In this document: positions 1-12,554 of the stretch, piece by piece
How the letters are laid out: every line of letters begins with the position of its first letter
Position numbering within the stretch: the first letter of the stretch is position 1
Assembly (NCBI RefSeq): GCF_036711975.1
Contig: NC_091966.1
Location: forward strand, 39,563,501-39,627,500
DNA length: 64,000 nucleotides
Reading direction: 5' to 3'
From: Onthophagus taurus
Taxonomy: Eukaryota; Arthropoda; Insecta; Coleoptera; Scarabaeidae
Translations under genes and position numbers: made by a program
The notes under the pieces: generated by a model
Told to the model about the DNA's origin: nothing
Databases searched by the model: none
Seen by the model: only the letters and a program-made list of their open reading frames with translations

Positions 1-300
1 GGGAATTTAATTCTCTACAAATTATCTATAAACATTCCTATACCTATTTATTGTAGTTTACCTGATATTGGAAAATTAATCAAAATCAGACATAAAATCC
101 CAACCGAACCAGTTACGTGAGACACCCTGTATACAGAAAATATTTAACACTGATAAATCTGATGATCATTTTGAAAAAAATTTAAATGGTACAATTTTCA
201 ATTGAACTAACTGTAGATTGATGAATGCGTTCCGAAAACATACCATCGACTGATTCGTTACCATTTTTATTTTTATTTTTTCGTTTTGCTTACATTTTAG
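1..300. other. Unannotated flank with a TIR scrap
   Basis: AT-rich sequence without a convincing gene. Near 121-134 it holds ACACCCTGTATAC, which looks like the outer end of a mariner-type terminal repeat, but no partner end is visible. The last 20 bases are pyrimidine-rich and end in TTTTAG, a plausible splice acceptor for the exon called next. Confidence 0.4.
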
Positions 301-421
301 AGCTGCACCTGAAGTGGACCTGGGCGCGGTTTCGAACCAGATCGGAGCCGTTACAAAACGCGAGGCAGGTTTTAGCGATCGCCCCGGGACCCATTTCCGT
401 CGGTTCGGACGCCGCCAATAA
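301..421 (+). CDS. Possible last exon of an unknown precursor protein
   Basis: A CpG- and GC-rich island in very AT-rich surroundings. After an acceptor (AG at 299-300) the frame beginning at 302 stays open for 39 codons and stops with TAA at 419-421. The peptide starts APEVDLGAV and holds a dibasic KR, then EAGFSDRPGTHFRRFGRR, then Q and the stop. KR, followed by a stretch ending Arg-Phe-Gly-Arg-Arg at the extreme C-terminus, is how amidated insect neuropeptide precursors such as myosuppressin end. I do not recognise this peptide. Upstream exons would lie outside the window to the left. The opposite strand is also open here (290-490), so the coding strand is not certain, and the island could instead be a promoter. 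Confidence 0.3.
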
Positions 422-429
422 AACCGGAA

Positions 430-1494
430 ACTTCCTCCGGTAAAAGTCGTCGTTGTCGTGTTTTTTATCTGGTGTTATCTCTCCTTTCACTCCAAGAACC
501 GCGACTCAAATCCGGTATACAAACTATACACGGACTCATTTTGTTTTTTTTTTTTTTTGTCAACATTTTTTTAACAACCTATTACAACTATAATTATTAT
601 TTGTACTAAATAGATAGGAGAAATTTGTATTATATAATCAAAATAAAATTCAGAATGCCTTCGATCATGTAACGCAAAAAGTGTTAATTACCGACCATTG
701 CACGATTTCACACTCCAATTCCTCGATCCAAACCAGTTCATGATGGAAATCGAGTTAAATTTTTAACTTTTTGTGCCTTATTATTCTTAAACTGCAATAA
801 TCGAGAGAACACGAAGATGCCTTATAAGTTATGCAGCAGTTGTATGGCACTGAAATTTCTATTACTTACTCATCTATTACTAAACAAACTTGTATTGCTT
901 AAAAATTGCTTAAAATCAACGATGTTTGCATATACAATATAATTTACCACTGAAAAAAATCGAAACCATTGTGTGTGTGCAAACCGCTTCCTTAAATTTC
1001 GAAAACGTTATTAAGAGCAATAGAAATGCAAGCAGCGGGCGCCGTCGTTAAAATACTTCTAACGGCCCTAAACAAAACGACCAACACTTTTACTTCTCAG
1101 TTTTATTTTTATGCTTTAAGTCAACCGTTTGTGGGTTTCTTTCATTCAGAATTGTTTCGGTGCAGATGTTATTGGGTCTTTGCACGTTAGAGACCGGTTG
1201 TTACTGATAGCGTTTCCATGTTAAACAAGACCTTAATCGTTTTTTGACGAGCTGCTCACTTTCTTTTTTCTTCATAGTTTATTCGGTTAAAAGAGAATTA
1301 TATTACGCAAGAACGAATGTGGGTGGATTTTGAGTCACAAGTCTGGAAAATTCTAGATTATTAGGTTAAAATCGTTGAACGTAATGTGTTATCAACGTTA
1401 CTTCATAATAACTGTAACATGAACTATTACAACTTATTTAAAAATTTTGTATGGATACAATTATAACTCACAAATACAGAGATTAGATTAAAAA
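430..1494. other. No gene seen
   Basis: AT-rich intergenic DNA with homopolymer runs near 540-560. I see no open frame with splice sites, no RNA gene and no clear repeat before the satellite begins. Confidence 0.5.
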
Positions 1495-4400
1495 ATCATA
1501 ACTACGATGTTTATAGAAAATAAGAAATTATTTATGGTACACAAAATCTTCATTAAATGCGCTTTAAGACGCTTTTTATTTCATGATGATATCTCAATTC
1601 GTTCTAGAGATACAACTTTTTTTATTTATATTAAATCTATAACAATCAAACATGTAGAGATGGGGTTAAAAAATCATAACAACGATGTTTCTGGAAAATA
1701 AGAAATTATTTATGGCACACTAAATCTTCATTAAATTTGCCGTATAATGTTCCTTATTTTATTACGATATCTCAATTTGTTATTGAGATACGATATTTTA
1801 AAATTATGGGTTTTAAATCTATAACAAATAAACTTGCAGAGATGGGGCTAAAAAATGATAACAACGATGTTTATGGAAAATAAAAGATTATGTATGGTGC
1901 GTTAAATCTTTATTAAATTTGCTTTAAAATGTTCCTTATTTCATGATGATATCTTAGTTAGTTCTTGAGATACCAATTTTGAAATTATTTGTTTAAAACT
2001 GCTACAATCATGCAAATTGGATTAAAAAATCATTACAACGATGTTCATAGGAAATAAGAAATTATTTACGGCATACTAAATCCTCAATAAATTTGTTGTA
2101 AAATGCTCCTTATTTCATTGCTATATCTCAATTCGTTCTCGAGATACGGTATTTTAAAATTATGGGTTTTAAATCTATAACAAACAAACTTGCAGAGATG
2201 GGGCTAAAAAAAATCATAACAACGATGTTTATGGAAAATAAGAGATTATGTATGGTGCATTAAATCTTCACTAAATTTGCTTTAATATGTTGCTTATTTC
2301 ATGATGATATCTTAGTTAGTTCTTGAGATACGATTTTTAAAAATTATTTGTTTAAATCTGCTCCAATCATGCAAATTGGATTAAAAAATCATAACAACGA
2401 TGTTTATGGGAAATAAGAAATTATTTATGGCATACTAAATCTTCATTAAATTTGCTGTAAAATGTTCCTTATTTCATTGTTATATCTTAATTCGTTCTCG
2501 AGATACGATTATTTAAATTTCTGCATTTCAAATCTCTAAGAACCAAATAATCAAAGGTAGGTTCAAACAATCATAACAACGATGTTTATGGAAAATAAGA
2601 AATTATTTATGATACATTAAATCTTCATTAAATTTGCTCTAAAATGTTCCTTATTTCATTGCGATATCTTAATTCGTTCTTGAGATACGATTTTTTAAAG
2701 TTATGTATTTAAAATCTATAAGAAACTTGCAGGGTGGGCTTTAAAAAATCGTTGCAACGACGTTTACGGAAAATAAGAAATTATTTATGGTACACCAAAT
2801 ATTCATTAAATTTGCTTCAAAACGTCCTTTATATCATTGTTATATCTCAGTTCGTTCTCAAGATACGACTTTTTAAAGTTCTGTATTTTAAATCTCAAAT
2901 AATCAGGGTTGGGTTCAAATAATCATAAAAACGATGTTTATGGAAAATAAGAAATTATTTATTTCACATTAAATCTTCATTAAATTTGCTTCACAACGTT
3001 CTTTATTACATTGTTATATCTTAGTTCGTTCTCGAGATACGATGTTTTAAAATTCTTCATTTCAAATCTCTAACAACCAAACAATTAAAATTGGGTTCAA
3101 AAAACCATAACAACGATGTTTATGGAAAATAAGAAATTATTTATGGCACATCAAATCTTCATTACATTTGCTTCAAAATGTTCTTTATTTCATTGTTATA
3201 TCTTAGTTCGTTCTCGAGATACGATGATTTAAAATTCTTCATTTCAAATCTCTAAAAACCAAACAGAGTTGAATTCAAAAAATCATAGCAACGATGTTTA
3301 TGGAAAATAAGAAATTATTTATGGCACATCAAATCTTCATTAAATTTGCTTCAAAACGTTCTTTATTTCATTATTATATCTCAATTCGTTCTCGAGATGC
3401 GATGTTTTAAAATTCTTCATTTCAAATCTCCAACAACCAAACAATCAGGGTTAGATTCAAAAAATCATAGCAACGATGTTTATAGAAAATAAGAAATTAT
3501 TTATGGCTCATTAAATATTCATTAAATTTGCTTTAAAACGTTCTTTATTTCATTGTTATATCTCAGTTCGTTTTCGAGATACGACTTTTTAAAGTTCTGC
3601 ATTTCAAATCTGTAACAACCAAGCAATCAGAGTTAGGTTCAAAAAATCATAGCAACGATGTTTATGGAAAATAAGCAATTGTTTAAGTTACATAAAATCT
3701 TCATTAAATTTGCTTCAAAACGTTCTTTATTTTATTGTTATATCTCAGTTCGTTCTCGAGATACGATTTTTTATATTTCTACATTTCAAATCTCCAACAA
3801 CCACACGGTGTTAGGTTAAAAAAAAATCATAATAACGATGTTTTTGTAAAATAAGAAATTATTTATAGAACATTGAATCTTCATTAAATTTGCTTCAAAA
3901 TGTTCTTTATTTCATTATTATATCTCAATTCGTTCTCGAGATACGATGTTTTAAAATTCTTCATTTCAAATCTCTAACAACCAAACAGAGTTGGGTTCAA
4001 AAAATCATAACAACGATGTTTATGTAAAATAAGAAATTATTTATGGCACATCAAATCTTTATTAAATTTGCTTCAAAACGTTCTTTATTTCATTGTTATA
4101 TCTCAGTTCATTCTCGAGATACGATGTTTTAAAGTTCTGCATTTTAAATCTCTAACAATCAAATAATTAAAGTTGGGTTCAAAAAACCATAACAACAACG
4201 TTTATGGAAAATATGAAATTATTTATGGCACATTAAATCTTTATTAAATTTGCTTCGAAATGTTCTGTATTTCATTGTTATGTCTCAGTTCGTTCTCGAG
4301 ATACGATTTCTTATATTTCTGCATTTCAAATCTCCAACAACCACACGGTGTTAGGTTAAAAAAAATCATAATAACGATGTTTTTGTAAAATAAGAAATTA

Positions 4401-4920
4401 TTTATGGAACATTGAATCTTCATTAAATTTGCTTCAAAATGTTCTTTATTTCATTATTATATCTCAATTCGTTCTCGAGATACGATGTTTTAAAATTCTT
4501 CATTTCAAATCTCTAACAACCAAACAGAGTTGGGTTCAAAAAATCATAACAACGATGTTTATGTAAAATAAGAGATTATTTATGATACATCAAATCTTCA
4601 TTAAATTTGCTTCAAAACGTTCTTTATTTCATTGTTATATCTCAGTTCATTCTCGAGATACGATGTTTTAAAATTCTTAAACATTTTTAAACAATTAAAG
4701 TTGGATTCAAAAAACCATAACAACGATGTTTATGGAAAATAAGAAATTATTTATGGCACATTAAATCTTTATTAAATTTGCTTCAAAATGTTCTTTATTT
4801 CATTCTTATATCTCAATTAATTCTTGAGCTACGATTAATTAAAATTTAATATTTGAAATTTATAACAATCAAACATGCAGAACTAAACAATTATAGCAAC
4901 GATGTTTATATAAAATAAAT
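1495..4920 (+). repeat. Satellite A, about 19 tandem monomers of about 178 bp
   Basis: The motif ACGATGTTTATGGAAAATAA recurs at 1504, 1682, 1864, 2038, 2222, 2397, 2579, 2757, 2931 and onward to about 4900, giving spacings of 174-184 bp. Each monomer also carries a TTCGTTCTCGAGATACGA block and a TTCATTTCAAATCTCTAACA block. Copies before about 2500 are more diverged than those from 3000 to 4800, as expected at an array edge. The length matches a nucleosome repeat. Open frames inside are chance. Relationship to satellites B and C is weak; only the CTCGAGAACGAA-like motif (reverse strand) resembles the CTCAAGAACTAAA of satellite B. Confidence 0.95.
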
Positions 4921-6900
4921 TATTATATAAACAACTATGAACTTGATATTCGAAGAATAATCAGAGCGTAGCGACATTGCAATCGAAAATTCCGCTCCTA
5001 TAATAAGTGCAAATGAACCACATCCACGCAATAACATAACTTTCAAATTTCTTCTTTCTCAATGAAAATTATTACGCAACATTTTTTTAACAACCCATTC
5101 TCATATTTTACAATACATTAAATAAATAATTCATTCGACCATTGTTTTCTTTATTTATTCGTACGTTTTAATATTAATCCAAGGTTTATGTTTTCTTAAA
5201 AAGAAAAGATGGGTATTTCTTTTTTTTTGTTATGCAACTTGTCGTGTGCTAAAAGTATTTGTAAATGATAATGCAAACGTAGGTATACGAATCGAAATCG
5301 ACCAGATGTTTAAGTGTTATTGCGAAAAAGAAATGCATAGGTAAACGCGAGCGTTCCTATGCAAAGATAAGTTTCTAACGTGACTTTCTCTGGCGTTTTG
5401 GACAAAAATATTTTTTAGTAATCTAATGAATTATTAAATTCAATTATTATTATAGCCAAAAAGAATATTTTAATCTTATAAAAAGCGTTTATTTTAATTA
5501 AAAACATAGAATAGGATTCGTAGGAACAATCAGAGCGAACAAAGCAAGATTTTAAACTAGGTTATTACCCACTTTCTACGATTGTTTGCTAATGGATCTT
5601 TACATTACTAACTAACCATATGATTTTACAATGTTAAGTAGACGGGAAATTTGTTTTTGATTATCCCCAATAAAATTCAATTATTAAAACTTTTCCTTTA
5701 AATTTAGATTAAAATAGATAAATAAGCAGATGTGAAAACTGAAATCACCTCGTTGTTTTGTGTTTCCGTAGAAAGCTTTCTCTTTCCGCGAGCTGTATGG
5801 GCAAAGTGCCATCTTCTTGTGCTACGTTGGTAAATCACCTTTAAATGCTGATTGTAGGTACTGATGTGGAAGAGGAAACGTCGTCGTGATGGTTTAGCGG
5901 AAGTGCCTATATGGTTGGCGAAGATCCACACTCCATTAGAAACACACCGTGAGTCGGTTTGGAGTTGTATCTTTTCTTTGAAATAAACTTCCTGGTGTCT
6001 GTACATCAATTTTATGTCTTCTGCCGAGTAAACACACACACACACTCATAATAATGGTTACGCACTTTCTATAAATGTAAAGATGATGAATAATGATTAA
6101 TTTGTTTTGGATTGGTGAGAAAATAATTTAGAACTTTTCATTTGGTGGAAAATAGAATTAAAGGTATCGAATTGTATTACTTCTTCGCCCGGTATTAGAC
6201 CGTGACTTTGCATTCTTGCACGTTCGATGTTACGCAACTTCGATTATCGCGGAAGTAATCGTACGAATCCGCGTGATTTTTTTTTTGTGTTAAATTTGCT
6301 TTCGTTTTTTTTGTTACAAACAAGAAAGTTCAGTCGTAAACAACAATTTATAATAACCGTGTAATTTGGTAATCGAAGAAATCTTCTACGAAAACGACAT
6401 AAATTTTTTTAACTTAACCATAAAAAATGTCGATTAGAAACGGTTTAAATTAAAATACATCTAATATGGCATTGATATATATTTATCCGGATATGTTTAA
6501 CCACTGTAAAGTTTTCGAATATGTCAAATTAGTTTTAAACGTTGGGAACACTTAAAAGAGTTTGTTGGGTTTCCTTTACAGTTAATTAATAACCGGAAGC
6601 TATTTATTTATATTTACTAACTACTGCAAATTTTTGAAAGATTGATTGCGTATATTTAAGGTTTGTCGGGTTATGTTAATTAATGTGTCGTTACAGAACA
6701 AATTTCTCTTTATATTGGTTATGAGTAAATAAGTGAATTTATGGTGAAACCTTATACGACGCAAATTAAGCATTTTCTTTTACTGCTAGAAAATGTTAAA
6801 TTAAAATATATCTTCAGCGATTATTTATGTGTCAATCCGAACTAACCCAGTTCAATCTAAAATGGATGGTAACCCCTCAAATCTGCATGTTAGGGCAATA
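4921..6900. other. Unannotated region with one unsupported ORF
   Basis: No recognisable gene. A 113-codon open frame lies on the minus strand at 6045-5704 in a somewhat GC-richer patch. Its product starts MCVCVYSAEDIKLMY and has basic clusters but no motif, signal peptide or splice context I can recognise. The remainder is AT-rich with T-runs at about 5220 and 6278. Confidence 0.35.
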
Positions 6901-6904
6901 ATAA

Positions 6905-7650
6905 TAATACAATACATAGAATATCTCGCCCCAATCACCTCCTTCATCCATATCTTGCCATCACCCCCCCCTCTGCCGAAATTTGCCTCCGGTCCATCGT
7001 CTTCTCCCTCAACTCCTTGCATCCCTTTAACATGTAGTCCTGCACAGCCTTTTCGTCCTCATCCATCCAATACTTGTTTCTCCTTATCTCGTCTCTACAG
7101 CGAAATCTGGCCACCAATGTTTTCCCTTCCTTGTCCCCTTCCATCGATAGATATTTTGGCAGTTCCTCTGTCACTATCTCCCCATACCTTTCATTATATC
7201 TTCCTTCTCGTATCTGTGTCCTTCTCTCTTACCTCCGTATCTCCCTGTCCCTATCAATTCTCTCCACATTTCACCTCCCTCCACTCTTTTGTTGTCAATA
7301 CACTCTCCTATAATATCCTTACCTCTCTCCTTCCCTATATATCAACCTCCTCTCCTAAATTTCCCTCCAGCTTTCCTCCAGGTTCATGCAATGCGGTCAT
7401 CTTTCTATCCTTTCCTCGTACTTCACTGCTCTTCTCCCAGCTTACACCCTTATACCATCCACCTTAACCTCTTCCCTTACTATATACTCTGGAGTCTCCC
7501 TCGCCAATCCTTGTTCTTTCCATCCCCATACTTCTGCGCCGTACATCATTGCTCTTCTCACCAAGCCTTCAAACATAAACTTTTTTTTCCACACTCCTCC
7601 CAAACGTCCCCATCCCCAAACCTGGCTCACCGCTCTGTTCGCTCAATTCT
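6905..7650 (-). pseudogene. Decayed 3' part of a non-LTR retrotransposon
   Basis: The plus strand is strikingly CT-rich here; read on the minus strand it is purine-rich decayed reverse-transcriptase coding sequence. Piece one (7630-7442) contains FEGLVRRAMMYGAEVWGWKE followed by TPEYIVREE, the pattern found just after the RT core in many insect LINEs. Piece two (7174-6944) contains VARFRCRDEIRRNKYW, matching the RFRCGNE..NRYW region before the C-terminal cysteine motif of the same elements. The frame is broken between the pieces, so this is a relic. A second scrap of the same C-terminal region lies at 30660-30870. Confidence 0.7.
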
Positions 7651-8089
7651 CCATGTTAGGGATCATTCAGCATAAGATTGGAAGCAATTCTGAAATAGTC
7701 AAGAATATGAATTGAAAATTGGTCCTGAAATCGCTAACGTAAAACAACTTGTAAATTTAACTAATTGGAAGCTAAAAAGAAGTAACTTCAAGTATAGTGC
7801 TGCACTATACAGCTCAATGAGGTGATAAATTGAGAAGAGAGTTGAGTTTGAAACACAAAAAAAGTTTTATATTACCAAATCCATAACAATTTTGCAAGTT
7901 CTTTTGAAAATGGAAAAATAGGTGATTTGGCAACAACATAAACATTGTCATTTTATTTTTACCTCTATTGAGCCATTGGGGAGATCTAGTTACAACTTTG
8001 AATCACTCGCAATGTTTCAAGCTCTACTATTCTGAATTTGAAGAACTACTAGTTCTACTATTCTACTGTTCTCTACTGAATTTTTAAAA
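7651..8089. other. Unannotated stretch left of satellite B block 1
   Basis: AT-rich single-copy-looking sequence without an open frame. It does not resemble the hAT 5' flank that borders satellite-B block 2, so block 1 has lost, or never had, that side. Confidence 0.4.
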
Positions 8090-10740
8090 TTGAAAAATTC
8101 GAAAAAATTGTCGATTATTTCAAAACTGTATTTCTCAAGAACTAAAAGTGATTTTTCAAAACGGCTTGATGCATTAAAAAGAGGATACTTTAATTAATAA
8201 TTGGTGATATTTCCACAAGGATCGTTCAAGAAATGAATTTTATAGCGAGTTTTGAAAGTTATCGATGAAAATTGCAACATTGAAAATTTTATCAAAACTT
8301 CAAATATTGTTTTCTCAAAAACTAAAAGATAGTTTTCAAAACGTGTTGGTTCATTGGAAAGAGGACACTTTTATTAACACTTTGGGAAATTTTCATATTC
8401 ATATTCCAAGAAATGGATTTTATACGAATTTTTAAAACTTAATGGGCGGAAATTGCAAAATTACAAAAAATTGTCGATTATTTCAAAAATTTATTTCTCA
8501 AGAACTAAAAGTGATTTTTCAAAACGGCTTTATGCATTAAAAAGAGGATACTTTAACTAATAGTTGGTGATATTCCCACAAGGATCCTTCGAGAAATTAA
8601 TTTTATAGCGAATTTTGAAAGTTATCGATGAAAATTGCAACATTGAAAATTTTATCAAAACTTCAAATATTGTTTTCTCAAAAACTAAAAAATATTTTTC
8701 AAAACGGGTTGGTTCATTGGAAAGAGGACACTTTTATTAACACTTTGGGAAGTTTTCATACTCATATTCCAAGAAATGGATTTTATACGAATTTTTAAAA
8801 CTTAATCGGCGAAAATTGAAAAATTCGAAAAAAATGTCTTTTATTTCAAAAATTTATTTCTCAAGAACTAAAAGTGATTTTTCAAAACGGCTTTATGCAT
8901 TAAAAAGAGGATACTTTAACTAATAGTTGGTGATATTCCCACAAGGATCCTTCAAGAAATTAATTTTATAGCGAATTTTGAAAGTTATCGATGAAAATTG
9001 CAACATTGAAAATTTTATCAAAACTTCAAATATTGTTTTCTCAAAATCTAAAAGATATTTTTCAAAACGTGTTGGTTCAATGGAAAGAGCACACTTTTAT
9101 TAACACTTTGGGAAATTTTTATACTCATATTCCAAGAAATGGATGTTATACGAATTTTTAAAACTTAATCGGCGAAAATTGAAAAATTCTAAAAAAATAT
9201 CGATTATTTCAAAAATTTATTTCTCAAGAACTAAAAGTGATTTTTCAAAACGGCTTTATGCATTAAAAAGAGGATACTTTAACTAATAGTTGGTGATATT
9301 CCCACAAGGATCCTTCAAGAAATTAATTTTATAGCGAATTTTGAAAGTTATCGATGAAAATTGCAACATTGAAAATTTTATCAAAACTTCAAATATTGTT
9401 TTCTCAAAAACTAAAAAATATTTTTTAAAACGGGTTGGTTCATTGGAAAGAGGACACTTTTATTAACACTTTGGGAAGTTTTCATACTCATATTCCAAGA
9501 AATGGATTTTATACGAATTTTTAAAACTTAATCGGCGAAAATTGAAAAATTCGAAAAAAATGTCGATTATTTCAAAAATGTTTTTCTCAAGAACTAAAAG
9601 TGATTTTTCAAAACGGCATTTTGCATTAAAAAGAGGATACTTTAATTAATAATTGGTGATACTTCCACAAGGATCCTTCAAGAAATTAATTTTATACCGA
9701 ATTTTGAAAATTATCGATGAAAATTGCAACATCGAAAATTTGATCAAAACTTCAAATATTGTTTTCTCAAAAACTAAAAGATATTTTTCAAAACGTGTTG
9801 GTTCAATGGAAAGAGCACACTTTTATTAACACTTTGGGAAATTTTTATACTCATATTCCAAGAAATGGATTTTATACGAATTTTTAAAACTTAATGGGCG
9901 GAAATTGCAAAATTACAAAAAATTGCCGATTATTTCAAACATTTATTTCTCAAGAACTAAAAGTGATTTTTCAAAACGGCTTTATGCATTAAAAAGAGGA
10001 TACTTTAACTAATAGTTGGTAATATTTCCACAAGGATCCTTCAAGAAATTAATTTTATAGCGAATTTTGAAAATTATCGATGAAAATTGCAACATCGAAA
10101 ATTTTATCAAAACTTCAAATATTGTTTTCTCAAAAACTAAAAGATATTTTTCAAAACGTGTTGGTTCATTGGAAAGAGGACACTTTTATTAACACTTTGG
10201 GAAATTTTCATATTCATATTCCAAGAAATGGATTTTATACGAATTTTTAAAACTTAATGGGCGGAATATGCAAAATTACAAAAAATTGCCGATTATTTCA
10301 AACATTTATTTCTCAAGAACTAAAAGTGATTTTTCAAAACGGCTTTATGCATTAAAAAGAGGATACTTTAACTAATAGTTGGTGATATTTCCACAAGGAT
10401 CTTTCAAGAAATTAATTTTATAGCGAATTTTGAAAATTATCGATGAAAATTGCAACATTGAAAATTTTATCAAAACTTCAAATATTGTTTTCTCAAAAAC
10501 TAAAAGATATTTTCCAAAACGTGTTGGTTCATTGGAAAGAGGACACTCTTATTAACACTTTGGGAAATTTTCATACTCATATTCCAAGAAATGGATTTTA
10601 TACGAATTTTTAAAACTTAATCGACGAAAATTGAAAAATTCGAAAAAATTGTCGATCATTTCAAAATTGTATTTCTCAAGAACTGAAAGTGATTTTTCAA
10701 AACGGCTTGTTGCATTAAAAAGAGGATACTTTAATTAATA
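8090..10740 (+). repeat. Satellite B block 1, 363-bp dimeric higher-order repeat
   Basis: AAAACGGC(T/A)T occurs at 8158, 8521, 8884, 9247, 9610, 9973, 10336 and 10699, always 363 bp apart. Each 363-bp unit is two diverged halves of about 181 bp. Half one has CTCAAGAACTAAAAGTGA, half two has CTCAAAAACTAAAAGATA plus GGTTCATTGGAAAGAGGACA. This is a dimeric higher-order repeat in the style of centromeric satellites. The array ends at 10740 at the point where hAT transposase sequence begins. Confidence 0.95.
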
Positions 10741-10980
10741 ATCGAATGTGATAACAGCGCCAGTTCTGTTAGTAATGAATGAATTACAAGCGAGGAGAAG
10801 AAAACTAGTCGAAACTGCAACAAGAGATTTTATATATCGTATTGGGATTGTTACAATGAGGTTGCTAATGACAAACCTGATATAAATAAAGTTGTATTCA
10901 ATGAAAAAAGTTCTATTAGGGTTGAACTTATTATTATGTGCAGTGTCCAACACCTAAAAGAGATACTAATTAAATAATAA
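10741..10980 (+). pseudogene. 3' end of a decayed hAT transposase next to satellite B
   Basis: Directly after the array, broken frames on the plus strand give ITAPVLLVMNE, RRRKLVETATRDF, then (about 10838-10873) SYWDCYNEVAND, and near 10940 the codons for QCPTPKRDTN. The pattern of an LWDxYxE-like motif, then an acidic stretch, then a short proline-rich segment is how the C-terminal dimerisation region of hAT transposases looks. The same sequence, in inverse orientation and with a small deletion, lies at 39692-39907 inside the TIR-bounded element of 39659-42839. Frames are broken, so it is a relic. The outer TIR is missing here. Confidence 0.6.
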
Positions 10981-11139
10981 CAACAAGAAATTGTAACTAC
11001 AAATTTGAAACTACCAGAAATTTATGTTAATAATTGCGACAATGTTGAAGTTAATGTTAGTTGTTCATTTAAATAGAACTGTTGAAGATTTTATGGATTT
11101 TATTTTTCTGTTAATAAAGATTCTAGCGGGCGGTAAAAA

Positions 11140-11525
11140 CTTTTATCTACAACTATTGAATTATGTATTCATTATATATTTGATTTTTGACGGGTAATGA
11201 CACGCATTACTCATGATTGACAAAGTGTTGAATAATGAAGCCATTATTCAACAGTTCTGACACGGCCTACCAATCAAAAAATAAAATATTAACAGAAATG
11301 ACAGCTTTCTTATATTGAGGTTATGTCTGAAATGTCTATCAAGTTTTTTTTTTTCCTTTTTTTGATATTTTTGTTCAAAATTAAATAGTTGTAGATAAAG
11401 TATAGTATTCAACTTGCGTATAATGGATGTTACCCACTCAGATTACTCGCTCGTGTTGCAACTTCATCTTCGTGGGTAACAGCCGCCATTATACGCTTGT
11501 TGAATAATATACTATTATCTACGAC
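11140..11525. mobile_element. Foldback MITE-like hairpins
   Basis: Two inverted repeats. TTATCTACAACTATT (11142-11156) pairs with AATAGTTGTAGATAA (11385-11399). Then 11391-11437 pairs imperfectly with 11472-11522: GTAGATAAAGTATAGTATTC against its complement, with GTTACCCAC and GTGGGTAAC flanking a 35-base loop. A short perfect palindrome TTGAATAATG...CATTATTCAA sits at 11229-11252. No coding capacity. This looks like one or two small nonautonomous elements. Confidence 0.6.
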
Positions 11526-12159
11526 TGCTTGGATAAGTCATCATTACCGCACTCATTTGAGGTAATTTGAGTTACGTAATGAAGTTCATTACCGCACTAG
11601 TTTCATTACGTAACGCATTTTTAGCCTAATCAGAACAGACTTAATTTACTCGTGTGATTACACGACTCGGTCTACGACCTCGTCGTGCAATTCTCCACGC
11701 TCGTACTGTAATTATGTTTCTAACCCACTTGTAATATAAATAACTATTTTGTAATTCACCACGGTAATGAAAGCTATTAAAGTACTCAAAAGGAGTCCCA
11801 TTACAGCATCCGATGCTGTAATGAGATTTTAGTAACATTTTATGGAACCAGTTCAAGTTGGTGACATTGGGTCATTAATTTTTCTAGTTGTCAATGTGAC
11901 AATTTTTGTCTGTGGATGTTTAAACACGTTCTTAGCATCGAATACAAGGCTCACAATGATGGGGACATTGAACTCTGAGCAATTTCTCTTATTTTGGGAG
12001 GTGTACATAAAACATTTTTTGAGGTGAATACATTTTGTGTTTTGAGTTTCTCGAAAAACGAGATCATGACATGTAAGACACTTATAGTTTCCGAGTTAGC
12101 CTATTTGGACATCAAATTAGAACCACCCTGTACACACAAGATAATCATATTACTCGGAT
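11526..12159. other. Unannotated, with a mariner-type end near 12120-12132
   Basis: No gene is supported. GAACCACCCTGTACAC at about 12119-12134 is the inner side of a mariner-like terminal repeat, and the 90 bases before it (TTTCTCGAAAAACGAGATC and following) look like the tail of such an element. I could not find its left partner. Confidence 0.4.
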
Positions 12160-12510
12160 CTCGAAGATTGCCTCTTCAACTATTTTTTAACATTCTCGAC
12201 TTAGCGGCAATAAATGCATTTTGTACAACGAAACAACCGGCGAAAATATATGGCGAAAAATTTTTTGTTTCAATCAGCAGACGAACTTTCCACAGAGTAT
12301 AAAGATCCATCAGAACAGGAAAACTTGAATGACATCTTGGAGAGCCCTGAAAGTTCTAATATAAGAAAAACTTGCCAAGTAGGTTTTTGTAATGAAAATA
12401 AAACTATGAATATATGTGCTAGTTGTAAAAAACATGTTTGTGGTAAATGTACATTAAAACAAAATTCTGTATGTAAAAATTGTAGTGATCTAAATAATAA
12501 CTTAATCTAA
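12160..12510 (+). pseudogene. C-terminal relic of a piggyBac transposase
   Basis: Plus-strand frame one gives RRLPLQLFFNILDLAAINAF (about 12163-12222), which matches the last part of the piggyBac catalytic domain. After a frame change the product ends with a cysteine-rich segment CQVGFC...ICASCKKHVCGKC...CKNC and a stop at 12508-12510. That is the C-terminal Cys-rich, RING/PHD-like DNA-binding domain typical of piggyBac transposases. The frameshift and the missing N-terminal part make it a dead fragment. A mariner element is inserted 42 bp after the stop. A CCGGTCAAAATGACCGG palindrome beyond that mariner (about 15150) may be the piggyBac 3' end. Confidence 0.75.
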
Positions 12511-12554
12511 ATAAAAAACAAATAATATTACTACTTTTTATGTAAATAGATGTA

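Noticed and set aside
1495..4920. CRISPR-like array because of regular spacing
   Set aside because: Whole monomers of about 178 bp are repeated head to tail with no variable spacers; this is eukaryotic satellite DNA.
5704..6045. 113-codon minus-strand ORF as a gene
   Set aside because: No motif, signal peptide, promoter, splice site or paralogue; left only as a note.
6829..7467. 212-codon plus-strand open frame rich in Ser, Pro and Leu
   Set aside because: It is the antisense of decayed LINE coding sequence with recognisable minus-strand motifs (MMYGAEVWGWKE, RFRCRDE).
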